From JANLYC01 sp963750495 (GTDB lineage Bacteria; Actinomycetota; Actinomycetes; Propionibacteriales; Nocardioidaceae), in contig CAVVQV010000004.1 in the NCBI GenBank assembly GCA_963750495.1, positions 992,001-1,056,000 on the forward strand: a stretch of DNA of 64,000 nt. The letters run 5' to 3'. Shown here piece after piece: positions 46,760-54,275 of the stretch. Position numbers and translations under genes: made by a program. Every line of letters starts with the position of its first letter. Positions within the stretch are counted from its first letter, which is position 1. The notes beneath the pieces are model-generated. The model saw only the letters and a program-made list of their open reading frames with translations. It was not told where the DNA came from and ran no database searches.

Positions 46760-48205
46760 TCAGTAGCGGTAGTGATCGGACTTGAAGGGACCCTCGACGG
46801 GGACACCGAGGTACTTCGCCTGCTCGGGGCTCAACGTCGTGAGCGAGACCCCCAGCGCCGCCAGGTGGAGCCGGGCGACCTCCTCGTCGAGGTGCTTGGG
46901 CAGCACGTAGACGTCGGTGGGGTATTCGTCGGTCTTCGTGAACAGCTCGATCTGAGCCAGCACCTGGTTGGTGAAGGAGTTCGACATGACGAACGAGGGG
47001 TGGCCGGTGGCGTTGCCCAGGTTCATCAGCCGGCCTTCGCTCAGCACGATGATCGTGTTGCCCTCGGGGAACGTCCACAGGTCGACCTGTGGCTTGACGG
47101 TCTTGCGGACGATTCCTGGGTAGGACTCCAGCCCGGCCATGTCGATCTCGTTGTCGAAGTGCCCGATGTTGGCGAGGATCGCCTGGTGCTTCAGGCGCGA
47201 CATCTGCTCGACCGTCACGACCCGGTAGCAGCCGGTCGCCGTGACCACGATGTCGGCGGTCTCGATGACCTCGTCGAGCGTGGAGACCTGGTAGCCGTCC
47301 ATGGCCGCCTGGAGGGCGCAGATGGGGTCGACCTCGGTGACGATGACCCGGGCACCTTGACCGCGCAGCGACTCGGCGCAACCCTTGCCGACGTCGCCGT
47401 AACCGCAGACGACGACGACCTTGCCGCCGATCAGCACATCGGTCGCGCGGTTGATCCCGTCGATCAACGAGTGCCGACAGCCGTACTTGTTGTCGAACTT
47501 CGACTTCGTCACCGAGTCGTTGACGTTGATCGCCGGGAAGAGCAGGGCGCCGTCGCGCTGGCGCTCGTAGAGGCGATGGACACCGGTGGTGGTCTCTTCG
47601 GTGACACCCTTGATGCCGTTGGCGACGGACGTCCATTTGGTGGGCGTCTCGGCCAACGTGCGGGTGAGGACCTTGAGGATCTCGCGCAGCTCTGCGTTGT
47701 CGGTGGACTCAGGAGCCGGCACCGCGCCTTCCTTCTCATACTCCACGCCGAGGTGGACGAGCAAGGTGGCGTCGCCACCGTCGTCGAGGATCATGTTGGG
47801 TCCGGCGCCGATGCTGTCGCCGCCGCCCGGCCACGTCAGGATCTGCTCGGTGCACCACCAGTACTCCGCCAGGCTCTCGCCCTTCCACGCGAAGACCGGG
47901 ACACCCTGCGGGTGGTCCGGCGTACCGTCGCGGCCCACCACGACGGCAGCGGCCGCATGGTCCTGGGTGGAGAAGATGTTGCAGCTGGCCCAGCGCACCT
48001 CGGCGCCGAGGGCCGTCAGCGTCTCGATGAGCACAGCGGTCTGCACGGTCATGTGCAGTGAGCCGGCAATGCGTGCACCGGTGAGCGGCTTGGTCTGGCC
48101 GTAGCGCTCGCGCATCGCCATGAGTCCGGGCATCTCGTGCTCGGCGAGCGTGATCTCGGTGCGGCCGAAATCGGCCAGTGTCAGGTCAGCAACCTTGAAG
48201 TCCAT
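46760..48205 (-). CDS. ahcY: S-adenosylhomocysteinase
   Basis: It hydrolyses S-adenosylhomocysteine to adenosine and homocysteine, clearing the product of methyltransferases. The 481-residue NAD-dependent enzyme has GARIAGSLHMTVQTAVLIETL, the NAD-binding GYGDVGKG (268-275), NVNDSVTKSKFDNKYGCRHS with the active-site Lys/Asp, and the C-terminal KSDHYRY. The 40-residue insertion seen in actinobacterial and eukaryotic forms (about 150-190) is present. ATG 48205 matches the family start MDFKVADL. No SAH riboswitch-like structure is evident in the 56-bp upstream gap. It may be the distal gene of the pmm-SIS-CDF operon. Confidence 0.97.
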   Translation of the reverse strand: MDFKVADLTLADFGRTEITLAEHEMPGLMAMRERYGQTKPLTGARIAGSLHMTVQTAVLIETLTALGAEVRWASCNIFSTQDHAAAAVVVGRDGTPDHPQGVPVFAWKGESLAEYWWCTEQILTWPGGGDSIGAGPNMILDDGGDATLLVHLGVEYEKEGAVPAPESTDNAELREILKVLTRTLAETPTKWTSVANGIKGVTEETTTGVHRLYERQRDGALLFPAINVNDSVTKSKFDNKYGCRHSLIDGINRATDVLIGGKVVVVCGYGDVGKGCAESLRGQGARVIVTEVDPICALQAAMDGYQVSTLDEVIETADIVVTATGCYRVVTVEQMSRLKHQAILANIGHFDNEIDMAGLESYPGIVRKTVKPQVDLWTFPEGNTIIVLSEGRLMNLGNATGHPSFVMSNSFTNQVLAQIELFTKTDEYPTDVYVLPKHLDEEVARLHLAALGVSLTTLSPEQAKYLGVPVEGPFKSDHYRY

Positions 48206-48261
48206 GGCGTCAAGGATAAGGCCTGGCCACGGCTCCGCTGACCGCGGAGGTCGGTACAAGG

Positions 48262-49194
48262 TCAGTACTTGATATCCGGCTCGATGAAGATGTACGTGGC
48301 CTCGGGAACCGCGGCTCGGATCCTCGCCTCGGCGTCGTTGATCGCATCAGTGACCACCTGGGCGCTGTCGGTCGGTGTGACCGAGATCTTGCAGGCAACC
48401 AGGATGTTCTCCGGACCGATGTGCATGGTGCGCAGGCTCAGCACTTCGAGCACAGCAGGCGCACCGAGGATGCTGCGGCTGATCAGGTCACGGTCGGCGA
48501 CCTCCGCCGCTTCGCCGAGCAGAAGGCTCTTGGTCTCGATAGCGAGGACGATGGCCACCGACACCAGGAGCAACCCGATCGCCGCCGTGCCGTACACGTC
48601 CCAGTAGCCGTTGTCCGTCAGCAGGGTCAGCCCGACGCCCAGCAGGGCGAAGACGAGGCCCATCAGCGCGGCCAGGTCTTCGAGCAGCACGACCGGGAGC
48701 TCCGGCGCCTTGGCAGTCCGGATGAACGAGACCCAGCTCTGTCGGCCACGGATCTTGTTCGACTCGCGGACGGCGGTGCGGAACGACAGCCCCTCCATGA
48801 CGATCGCAGCACCCAGCACCACGATCGCGACCCACCAGTAGTCGCTGGTGAGCAGCTCGCTCTCCTTGCCCTCATGGACCTCATGGAACTTGTGATACGC
48901 CTCGTAGAGGGCGAAGAGGCCACCGACGGTGAACAGGACGATCGAGACGATGAACGCGTACACGTAGCGTTCGCGACCGAACCCGAAGGGGTGGTTCTCG
49001 GTCGGTGCCCGGCGCGCCCGGCTCGACCCGAGGAGAAGCAGGGCCTGGTTGCCCGAGTCCGCCATCGAGTGGATCGACTCCGCCAACATCGACGACGCCC
49101 CGGTGAGAGCCCAGGCCGCCAGCTTGGTCACGGCGATACCGAGGTTGGCGAGCAGGGCGGCGATGATCGCCTTCGGTGAGCCTTCGGTGCTCAT
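48262..49194 (-). CDS. Cation diffusion facilitator transporter (ZnT9-like subgroup)
   Basis: This 310-residue CDF protein has about six membrane helices and a C-terminal cytoplasmic ferredoxin-like domain. The helix-2 metal motif is present as HSMADSGNQ. In helix 5 the usual HxxxD site is replaced by LLEDLAALMG, a change I associate with the SLC30A9/ZnT9-like subgroup, so zinc transport cannot be assumed. HPFGFGRERYVYAFIVSI is a family signature. It starts 6 bp after the SIS-domain gene stop on the same strand and precedes ahcY. Confidence 0.88.
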   Translation of the reverse strand: MSTEGSPKAIIAALLANLGIAVTKLAAWALTGASSMLAESIHSMADSGNQALLLLGSSRARRAPTENHPFGFGRERYVYAFIVSIVLFTVGGLFALYEAYHKFHEVHEGKESELLTSDYWWVAIVVLGAAIVMEGLSFRTAVRESNKIRGRQSWVSFIRTAKAPELPVVLLEDLAALMGLVFALLGVGLTLLTDNGYWDVYGTAAIGLLLVSVAIVLAIETKSLLLGEAAEVADRDLISRSILGAPAVLEVLSLRTMHIGPENILVACKISVTPTDSAQVVTDAINDAEARIRAAVPEATYIFIEPDIKY

Positions 49195-49200
49195 CGGCGA

Positions 49201-50229
49201 TCACCCACGGCCGAGGCCGATGCCGAGGTAGGTCGCGGCGTACATGCCCGTGGTGAGCAGCGCTGCGTAGCGCGCGGTCTCCGGGCCTTCGGTGGCGGCA
49301 ATGGTCTTGCTCCTGATGTCGTGGGCGTTGGCTGCGGCAATCAGACGACCGCGGTGTTCACGTACCGATGCCTCCTGGGTGCCGTCGTCGAGCAACAACA
49401 GGCCGGGGCGGCTGGTGCCGACTGCGGCGGCCTGGTCGTCGAACGGGTCGGCGAAGAGGTCACGAGAGCGGGTTGCCTCGAGGACCGGAAGCAGATGACC
49501 CGCGTCAGCGGCGAGCGCCGGTCGACCTGTCGTCCGCCGGAATGCCTCGGCCACGCGCCGGGCCGCCCTGGCGGCGAGCACGGACCCACCCCAGACGAGC
49601 GGAGCCGCGTCGGCGAGCGCGAGCGCGATGTCCTTGGCCGGGTTGCTGGCGATGTCGTGATGCGGTGAGCAGTCGACGGCCACCTGGTCGAGCGCGCGCG
49701 CGACGTCGTCGGCGTCGAGCTCGGGACCGATACCGATCACGTGCAGTGCCTGCAGCATGACGACGGCTACCGCGAGCGTGTCCTCGGTCTGGGTCGGCAG
49801 GAGGCGGCTGTGGCGGCCAGCCGCGTGCTCCGCCAGCACCGAGTGGGGTGGGCAGGCGGTCACCAGCGAACAGCCGCGGCGGACCGCCTCACGCACGGCG
49901 GAGGCCGTCTCGGCGTCGCCACCCGCGGGTGCCAGCACGATCACCAGGTCGAGGGTCCCCGCCCAGCCCGGGAGCCCGGCTCCGGGCCAGGCCACGAACG
50001 GCACCGGGCACCACGGCTCGAGCACGGCCCGCAACAACCTCGCGTCGGAGCCGGCGGCGACGATCGCTCGCGGTGGCCCGTCCCGATCGAGGGTGGCGAT
50101 GGCGGCTGCCGCCGCGTCGGCCTCCACGCGGACTCGTGCCCCGGAGCCGGCCAGCCAGCGCAGTCGTTGGTCTGCTGCCGCCAACGCCTCCTCGTCGTCG
50201 AGGCGGGCGTCGTCGAAGTCCTCGGTCAT
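49201..50229 (-). CDS. SIS-domain (phosphosugar isomerase-like) protein
   Basis: This 342-residue protein has the double SIS-domain pattern of bifunctional phosphoglucose/phosphomannose isomerase-like proteins, with GTLDLVIVLAPAGGDAETAS in the first half and a C-terminal PGI-type region. It sits between a Trm112-like gene and a CDF gene downstream of phosphomannomutase, the place occupied by Rv3256c in mycobacteria. Catalytic activity is unproven, since the key His/Glu of true isomerases cannot be assigned confidently. ATG 50229 lies 4 bases past the previous stop and is preferred over 50265, which would overlap it. Confidence 0.8.
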   Translation of the reverse strand: MTEDFDDARLDDEEALAAADQRLRWLAGSGARVRVEADAAAAAIATLDRDGPPRAIVAAGSDARLLRAVLEPWCPVPFVAWPGAGLPGWAGTLDLVIVLAPAGGDAETASAVREAVRRGCSLVTACPPHSVLAEHAAGRHSRLLPTQTEDTLAVAVVMLQALHVIGIGPELDADDVARALDQVAVDCSPHHDIASNPAKDIALALADAAPLVWGGSVLAARAARRVAEAFRRTTGRPALAADAGHLLPVLEATRSRDLFADPFDDQAAAVGTSRPGLLLLDDGTQEASVREHRGRLIAAANAHDIRSKTIAATEGPETARYAALLTTGMYAATYLGIGLGRG

Positions 50230-50233
50230 GCGC

Positions 50234-50449
50234 TCAGTCGGCTCCGCCACTGTCCGGGGCACCACCGGGCGCCTTCGGGTCGCCGTCGCGTCGGGCTTCC
50301 TCGACCAGCATCACCGGGATGTCGTCGCGGACCGGGTAGATCAGTCCACAGCTGGTGCAGATCAGCTCCTCGTTCGCGTCGTCGACACGCAGCTCGCCCT
50401 TGCAGTCCGGGCAGACCAGGATGTCGAGAAGGACGGGGTCCAGCTTCAC
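50234..50449 (-). CDS. Trm112/YcaR-like zinc-binding protein
   Basis: This 71-residue protein reads VKLDPVLLDILVCPDCKGEL followed by a second Cys pair (CTSCG), forming one zinc ribbon, then YPVRDDIPVMLVEEAR, the Trm112 family signature. In eukaryotes and archaea Trm112 activates methyltransferases; bacterial members have unknown partners. AGAGGAG is about 7 bases before GTG 50449. It lies 37 bp after the phosphomannomutase gene and directly precedes the SIS gene. Confidence 0.88.
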   Translation of the reverse strand: MKLDPVLLDILVCPDCKGELRVDDANEELICTSCGLIYPVRDDIPVMLVEEARRDGDPKAPGGAPDSGGAD

Positions 50450-50486
50450 GCTTTGCTCCTCTGGCAGGTGGATCGGTGGACAGCTG

Positions 50487-51860
50487 TCATGACTGCGCCT
50501 GCATGACGGCCAGCACCGCATCGCGCACGGCCGCCATCTCCGCAGCAGAGCTGCCCTCGACATTCAACCGCAGCACGGGTTCGGTGTTCGAGGGTCGCAC
50601 ATTGAACCACCATTCGTCGGTGGTGACCGTCAGCCCGTCGAGCCGGTCGAGCTGTGCTCCGTTGCTACCGAAGCTCGTGGCGAGTCGGTCCATCACGGCG
50701 GCCGGGTCGTCGGCAACCACGTTGACCTCGCCGGACGACGCGTACGGGTCGAGATCGGCGACGAGCTCGGAGACGGCCTCGGTGCCACTCGCCACCGCGG
50801 CCAGCAGGTGCAGGGCGGCCAGCATGCCGGAGTCGGCGAACCAGAAGCCCCGGAAGTAGAAGTGGCCCGAGTGCTCCCCTCCGAAGACCGCGCCGGTCTC
50901 GGCCATCGTGGCCTTGATCAGCGAGTGGCCCACCCGGGTCCGAACGGGCACTCCCCCGTGCGCAGCAATGATCTCGGGCACGGCTCGGCTCGTGATGAGG
51001 TTGTGGATGATGTGTGCGCCGGGTACGACGGCGAGCTCACGCACGGCGATGAGTGCTGTCAGCGCCGATGGGGAGACGAGGTCCCCGTGCTCGTCGACGG
51101 CGAAGCACCGGTCGGCGTCCCCGTCGAAGGCCAGGCCGAGATCGGCCTGCTGCTCGACGACGACGCGCTGCAGATCCACGAGCGTGCTGGGGTCGAGCGG
51201 GTTCGCCTCGTGATGGGGGAACGTGCCGTCGAGCTCGAAGTAGAGCTCGACGAGGTCGAGGTCGAGCGTGCCCAGGACTGCGGGCACCGTGTGGCCGGCC
51301 ATGCCGTTCCCGGCATCGACGACGACGCGCAGCCGGCGGCCGGTGACGGGGACGAGGTCGTGGAGGTGCGCGGCGTAGGAGGTGAGCAGGTCGCGGTGCT
51401 CGACGGCCCCCCGGCCGGGCGCCCTTGGAGTCGGGAGCGCACCCGACTCGATCCGCCGTCGGATCGCGCCCAGGCCGGTCTCGTCGGAGAGCGCGACGGC
51501 GCCGGCGCGACAGAGCTTGATCCCGTTGTAGACGGCGGGATTGTGCGACGCGGTGATCATGGCGGCGGGCAGTCCGAGCCGCCCCGACGCGAAATAGAGC
51601 TGGTCGGTCGAAGCAAGGCCGATGTGGACCACGTCGGTGCCCGTGTCCTGCACGCCGGCCGCGAAGGCGGCCGCCAGGCCCGGCGATGTCGACCGCATGT
51701 CGTGCCCGATCACCACCGCGGGGTCGTGGTCGTCGGCAACGACCTCTTCGGCAAAGGCGGCACCGATGGCGTGGGCGGTGTCCTCGTCGAGCTGCGAGGG
51801 GACGAGACCGCGGACGTCGTACGCCTTGAAGATCGCCGCCAGGTCAGCCACGGGGGTCAT
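50487..51860 (-). CDS. manB: Phosphomannomutase / phosphoglucomutase
   Basis: It interconverts mannose-6-phosphate and mannose-1-phosphate (often also the glucose forms), feeding GDP-mannose for glycans and lipoglycans. The 457-residue alpha-D-phosphohexomutase has the phosphoserine loop MITASHNPAVYNGIKL (Ser105), the Mg-binding DGDADR near residue 245, the sugar-binding GGEHSGHFYFRG and the phosphate-binding RPSNTEPVLRLNVEG. ATG 51860 is the start. GDP-mannose pyrophosphorylase is encoded 11 kb away on the same strand. It is 14 bp downstream of the metallopeptidase-family gene. Confidence 0.93.
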   Translation of the reverse strand: MTPVADLAAIFKAYDVRGLVPSQLDEDTAHAIGAAFAEEVVADDHDPAVVIGHDMRSTSPGLAAAFAAGVQDTGTDVVHIGLASTDQLYFASGRLGLPAAMITASHNPAVYNGIKLCRAGAVALSDETGLGAIRRRIESGALPTPRAPGRGAVEHRDLLTSYAAHLHDLVPVTGRRLRVVVDAGNGMAGHTVPAVLGTLDLDLVELYFELDGTFPHHEANPLDPSTLVDLQRVVVEQQADLGLAFDGDADRCFAVDEHGDLVSPSALTALIAVRELAVVPGAHIIHNLITSRAVPEIIAAHGGVPVRTRVGHSLIKATMAETGAVFGGEHSGHFYFRGFWFADSGMLAALHLLAAVASGTEAVSELVADLDPYASSGEVNVVADDPAAVMDRLATSFGSNGAQLDRLDGLTVTTDEWWFNVRPSNTEPVLRLNVEGSSAAEMAAVRDAVLAVMQAQS

Positions 51861-51874
51861 CCTTGCAGAATCTC

Positions 51875-52336
51875 TCAGGGATCGATCTCGCTCGGGTCGC
51901 GGCCGAGCAGCTCGGCGATGTGCTCGATCAGGATCTCGTTGACGAGAGCCGTGCGCTCCGCCGCGGTGGCCGCTCTCAGCTCGACCGGACGCCGGAAGAC
52001 CACGATGCGCGCCGGCTGCCCCGACCGCGCCGCCACGTACGACCCGAACGGGACCGGCTCGTCGACCCACTCGTCAGGGATCTGGGGCACGTCCTCGGTG
52101 CCGAACTCGACCTCCTCGAGCTCGCTCTCCCAACGCTGCGCAAGGCGTTCGACCAGCGAGAGCACCAGCTCGTCGAACGCCTCGCGACGACTCGGCCGGG
52201 CCTCCGGACCCGACTGGCTGAGGGGGCCGGGGAGCACCAGCGGACCGCGTGGCCCCCGGCCGTGCCGGTCGCGACTGGGACCCACCCGCTTGGCGGCCAC
52301 CACCGGAATCGGCTGGGACGCCGGCTGCCTTTTCAC
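51875..52336 (-). CDS. Metallopeptidase-family (zincin-like) protein, degenerate motif
   Basis: This 153-residue protein has a disordered, basic Pro/Arg-rich N-terminus (about 1-50). The compact domain (FDELVLSLVERLAQRWESEL, EDVPQIPDEWVDEPVPFGSY, IVVFRRPVELRAATAAERTA) matches the actinobacterial metallopeptidase family usually found beside phosphomannomutase. The expected HExxH is not there: the segment reads VNEILIEHIAELLGRDP, so zinc protease activity is doubtful. GTG 52336 is preceded by a weak GGTGG. It is divergent from the DUF3499 gene and 14 bp upstream of manB. Confidence 0.75.
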   Translation of the reverse strand: MKRQPASQPIPVVAAKRVGPSRDRHGRGPRGPLVLPGPLSQSGPEARPSRREAFDELVLSLVERLAQRWESELEEVEFGTEDVPQIPDEWVDEPVPFGSYVAARSGQPARIVVFRRPVELRAATAAERTALVNEILIEHIAELLGRDPSEIDP

Positions 52337-52460
52337 GGAACCACCGTACTGATGCCGAGACCGTCTGGGTCCCGCCCGCCCCTGCGGGGCGACGCGGACA
52401 CGGCGCGGACGAGCCGCCCCAATGCCGGTCAGACCGGGCGCTGGGCGGTAGCGTCAGCCC

Positions 52461-52817
52461 GTGAGTCGTCGACGTGTGTGCTCCCGCAACGCCTGCGGCA
52501 CGACGGCGATGTCCACGTTGACGTACGTGTACTCCGACCAGACCGCGGTTCTCGGTCCGTTGGCGACGTTCGCCGAACCACACGCCTACGACCTCTGCGA
52601 CTTCCACTCCGAGCGGCTCAGCGCGCCACGCGGGTGGGAGGTCATCCGGCTGGCCCCTGACCCGGCGGCCGCCGGACCGTCCGAGGACGATCTGCTGGCC
52701 CTGGCTGACGCGGTTCGCGAGGCAGCCCGGCCGCGCGCCGTCGAGGAACCTGTCGGCAAGGGTGTCGAGGTCGGCCGTCGCGGCCACCTCAGGGTGCTCC
52801 GCTCCACCGACGCCTGA
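52461..52817 (+). CDS. DUF3499 protein
   Basis: This 118-residue protein starts VSRRRVCSRNACGTTAMSTL, followed by TYVYSDQTAVLGPLATFAEP and HAYDLCDFHSERLSAP. Conserved Cys/His (CxxxxC and CDxH) could bind a zinc ion. This is the actinobacterial DUF3499 family, function unknown, normally near whiB2 and manB. It is on the opposite strand to its neighbours. Its stop is 24 bp from the convergent DUF5719 stop. Confidence 0.85.
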   Translation: MSRRRVCSRNACGTTAMSTLTYVYSDQTAVLGPLATFAEPHAYDLCDFHSERLSAPRGWEVIRLAPDPAAAGPSEDDLLALADAVREAARPRAVEEPVGKGVEVGRRGHLRVLRSTDA

Positions 52818-52841
52818 CCGACGGGCGTCGCGTCCAGGGGG

Positions 52842-54275
52842 TCAGCCGTCCGAACCTGGTCGGACCGCCGGTCGGGTGATCGTCCATACCCCGGAGACCA
52901 GCGGGATCGCCGACTGGCCCTGGCGACTGTGGTAGGTCGCCTGCCCGCGCACCGCACTGCCGTCGCTGACGCTGACGCTGAGGTACGCCGCCTGCGGGGG
53001 CACCGGACCCGGCCACACCCGGGTCGTGCCCGACTTGATCGGCACCCGGGCCGGTTGGCCGACCTCGGCGCCCTGGGCGTCGTACGCCTGCACCTGGACC
53101 GCGCCACCACCGTCCTCGACGGTAGCGAAAGCCAACGTGACCCGGAGCCCCTCGAACAGCGGTACGACGGCCGGATCCACCAACGGAGGGCTGTCCGACG
53201 ACGTGCTGAAGTCGACGGGGGCGCCGGTGCTCTCGCTGACCAGCGCAGCGGTGATGTCGCCGTCTGTCGTGACGTGCACTGCTGCCGCGGCCGAGCCGGT
53301 GCTGTCGCTGACGTCCCTGACCACGGTGTGCCCCGGTCTGATCCGCACGTCGGAGAGCCCCTTGGGGGTGAACGGGCCGCTCGCGTCGAGAACCTCCGCC
53401 GTGACCAGGAGGCCACGTCCGGTGGTGTTGGTGAGCACGAGCCGTTGGCCACCCGCGCCGCTGTCGCCGGGGTTGACAAGAACGTCCTCGGACGGTGGCT
53501 GAGACGGGGCGATCCACTCGTAGCCACCCGGGGTGGAGCCCTCCAGGCGCGACACCCCCACTGCCGCAGCGACGCGCCCGCGGGTGGCTCGGACCTCGAG
53601 CGTCACAGCGTCCAGCCCGGGCGCGAACCGGGCCAGGTCAAGAGAACTGCGTGACTGCGGTGCGACCGGGATCCCGCGCGCACCGACCGCGTTGACGAGT
53701 CCCTTCGGGCCGTAGAAGACGAGGTCGACGACGGCCACGGCAGGGCTGGGGTTGGACAGCACCAGCTGCGCGGTCGACCCGACATTGGTGTCGATCCCGG
53801 TGAACCACCAGCCGTCCGCCGACGGCACACACGAGGCGACGGCCGACCCCGAGGTCCGTGACCCCGTTCGGATGACACGTTGAGCCGCGAACGCGCCAGG
53901 TGCGAGCCCGCCGCTGGCGGTCACCGCGACCGCCGACCCCGCCGCAGGTCCAAGCCGGCTGGTGATCGGCACGCCGACCGTGTCACCGGTCGCCAGCGGA
54001 GTCCGGCTCTCCGCCGACAGCGGCGCCACCGCGATCGATCCGGGGGCTTGAGCTGCCGCTGAGCCTGGCGGCGCCACCGCGATCACGTCGCTTCGCGTTC
54101 CCAGCATCCGCGCCTGCGGACAGCTGAGCTGCGCGGTGGTGGCCGGGACGATCGACGGTGTCCGATCGATGGCGTCAAGGGAGCTCGATCCTGCCGCGGT
54201 GAGCACGATCGCAGCGATCGAGACGACGACCGCGCCACCGGCGGCGATCGCGTTGAGGCGACTGCTCGGGATCAT
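52842..54275 (-). CDS. DUF5719 secreted/membrane-anchored protein
   Basis: This 477-residue exported protein has one N-terminal hydrophobic segment (about 9-30) as signal anchor, then a beta-rich extracellular part. Motifs include WWFTGIDTNVGSTAQLVLSN, ATRGRVAAAVGVSRLEG and a C-terminal VSGVWTITRP. This is the DUF5719 family, seen in actinobacteria directly downstream of the large GT2 membrane glycosyltransferase. Its ATG overlaps the glycosyltransferase stop by four bases (ATGA). A role in envelope glycan assembly is likely from context only. Confidence 0.82.
   Translation of the reverse strand: MIPSSRLNAIAAGGAVVVSIAAIVLTAAGSSSLDAIDRTPSIVPATTAQLSCPQARMLGTRSDVIAVAPPGSAAAQAPGSIAVAPLSAESRTPLATGDTVGVPITSRLGPAAGSAVAVTASGGLAPGAFAAQRVIRTGSRTSGSAVASCVPSADGWWFTGIDTNVGSTAQLVLSNPSPAVAVVDLVFYGPKGLVNAVGARGIPVAPQSRSSLDLARFAPGLDAVTLEVRATRGRVAAAVGVSRLEGSTPGGYEWIAPSQPPSEDVLVNPGDSGAGGQRLVLTNTTGRGLLVTAEVLDASGPFTPKGLSDVRIRPGHTVVRDVSDSTGSAAAAVHVTTDGDITAALVSESTGAPVDFSTSSDSPPLVDPAVVPLFEGLRVTLAFATVEDGGGAVQVQAYDAQGAEVGQPARVPIKSGTTRVWPGPVPPQAAYLSVSVSDGSAVRGQATYHSRQGQSAIPLVSGVWTITRPAVRPGSDG

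Noticed and set aside
46289..48061. 590-codon plus-strand frame across mtrA and ahcY
   Set aside because: Antisense to two conserved genes and crossing their intergenic terminator; not coding in character.
48206..48261. SAH riboswitch upstream of ahcY
   Set aside because: The gap is only 56 bp and shows no pseudoknot-forming structure; ahcY may be distal in an operon.
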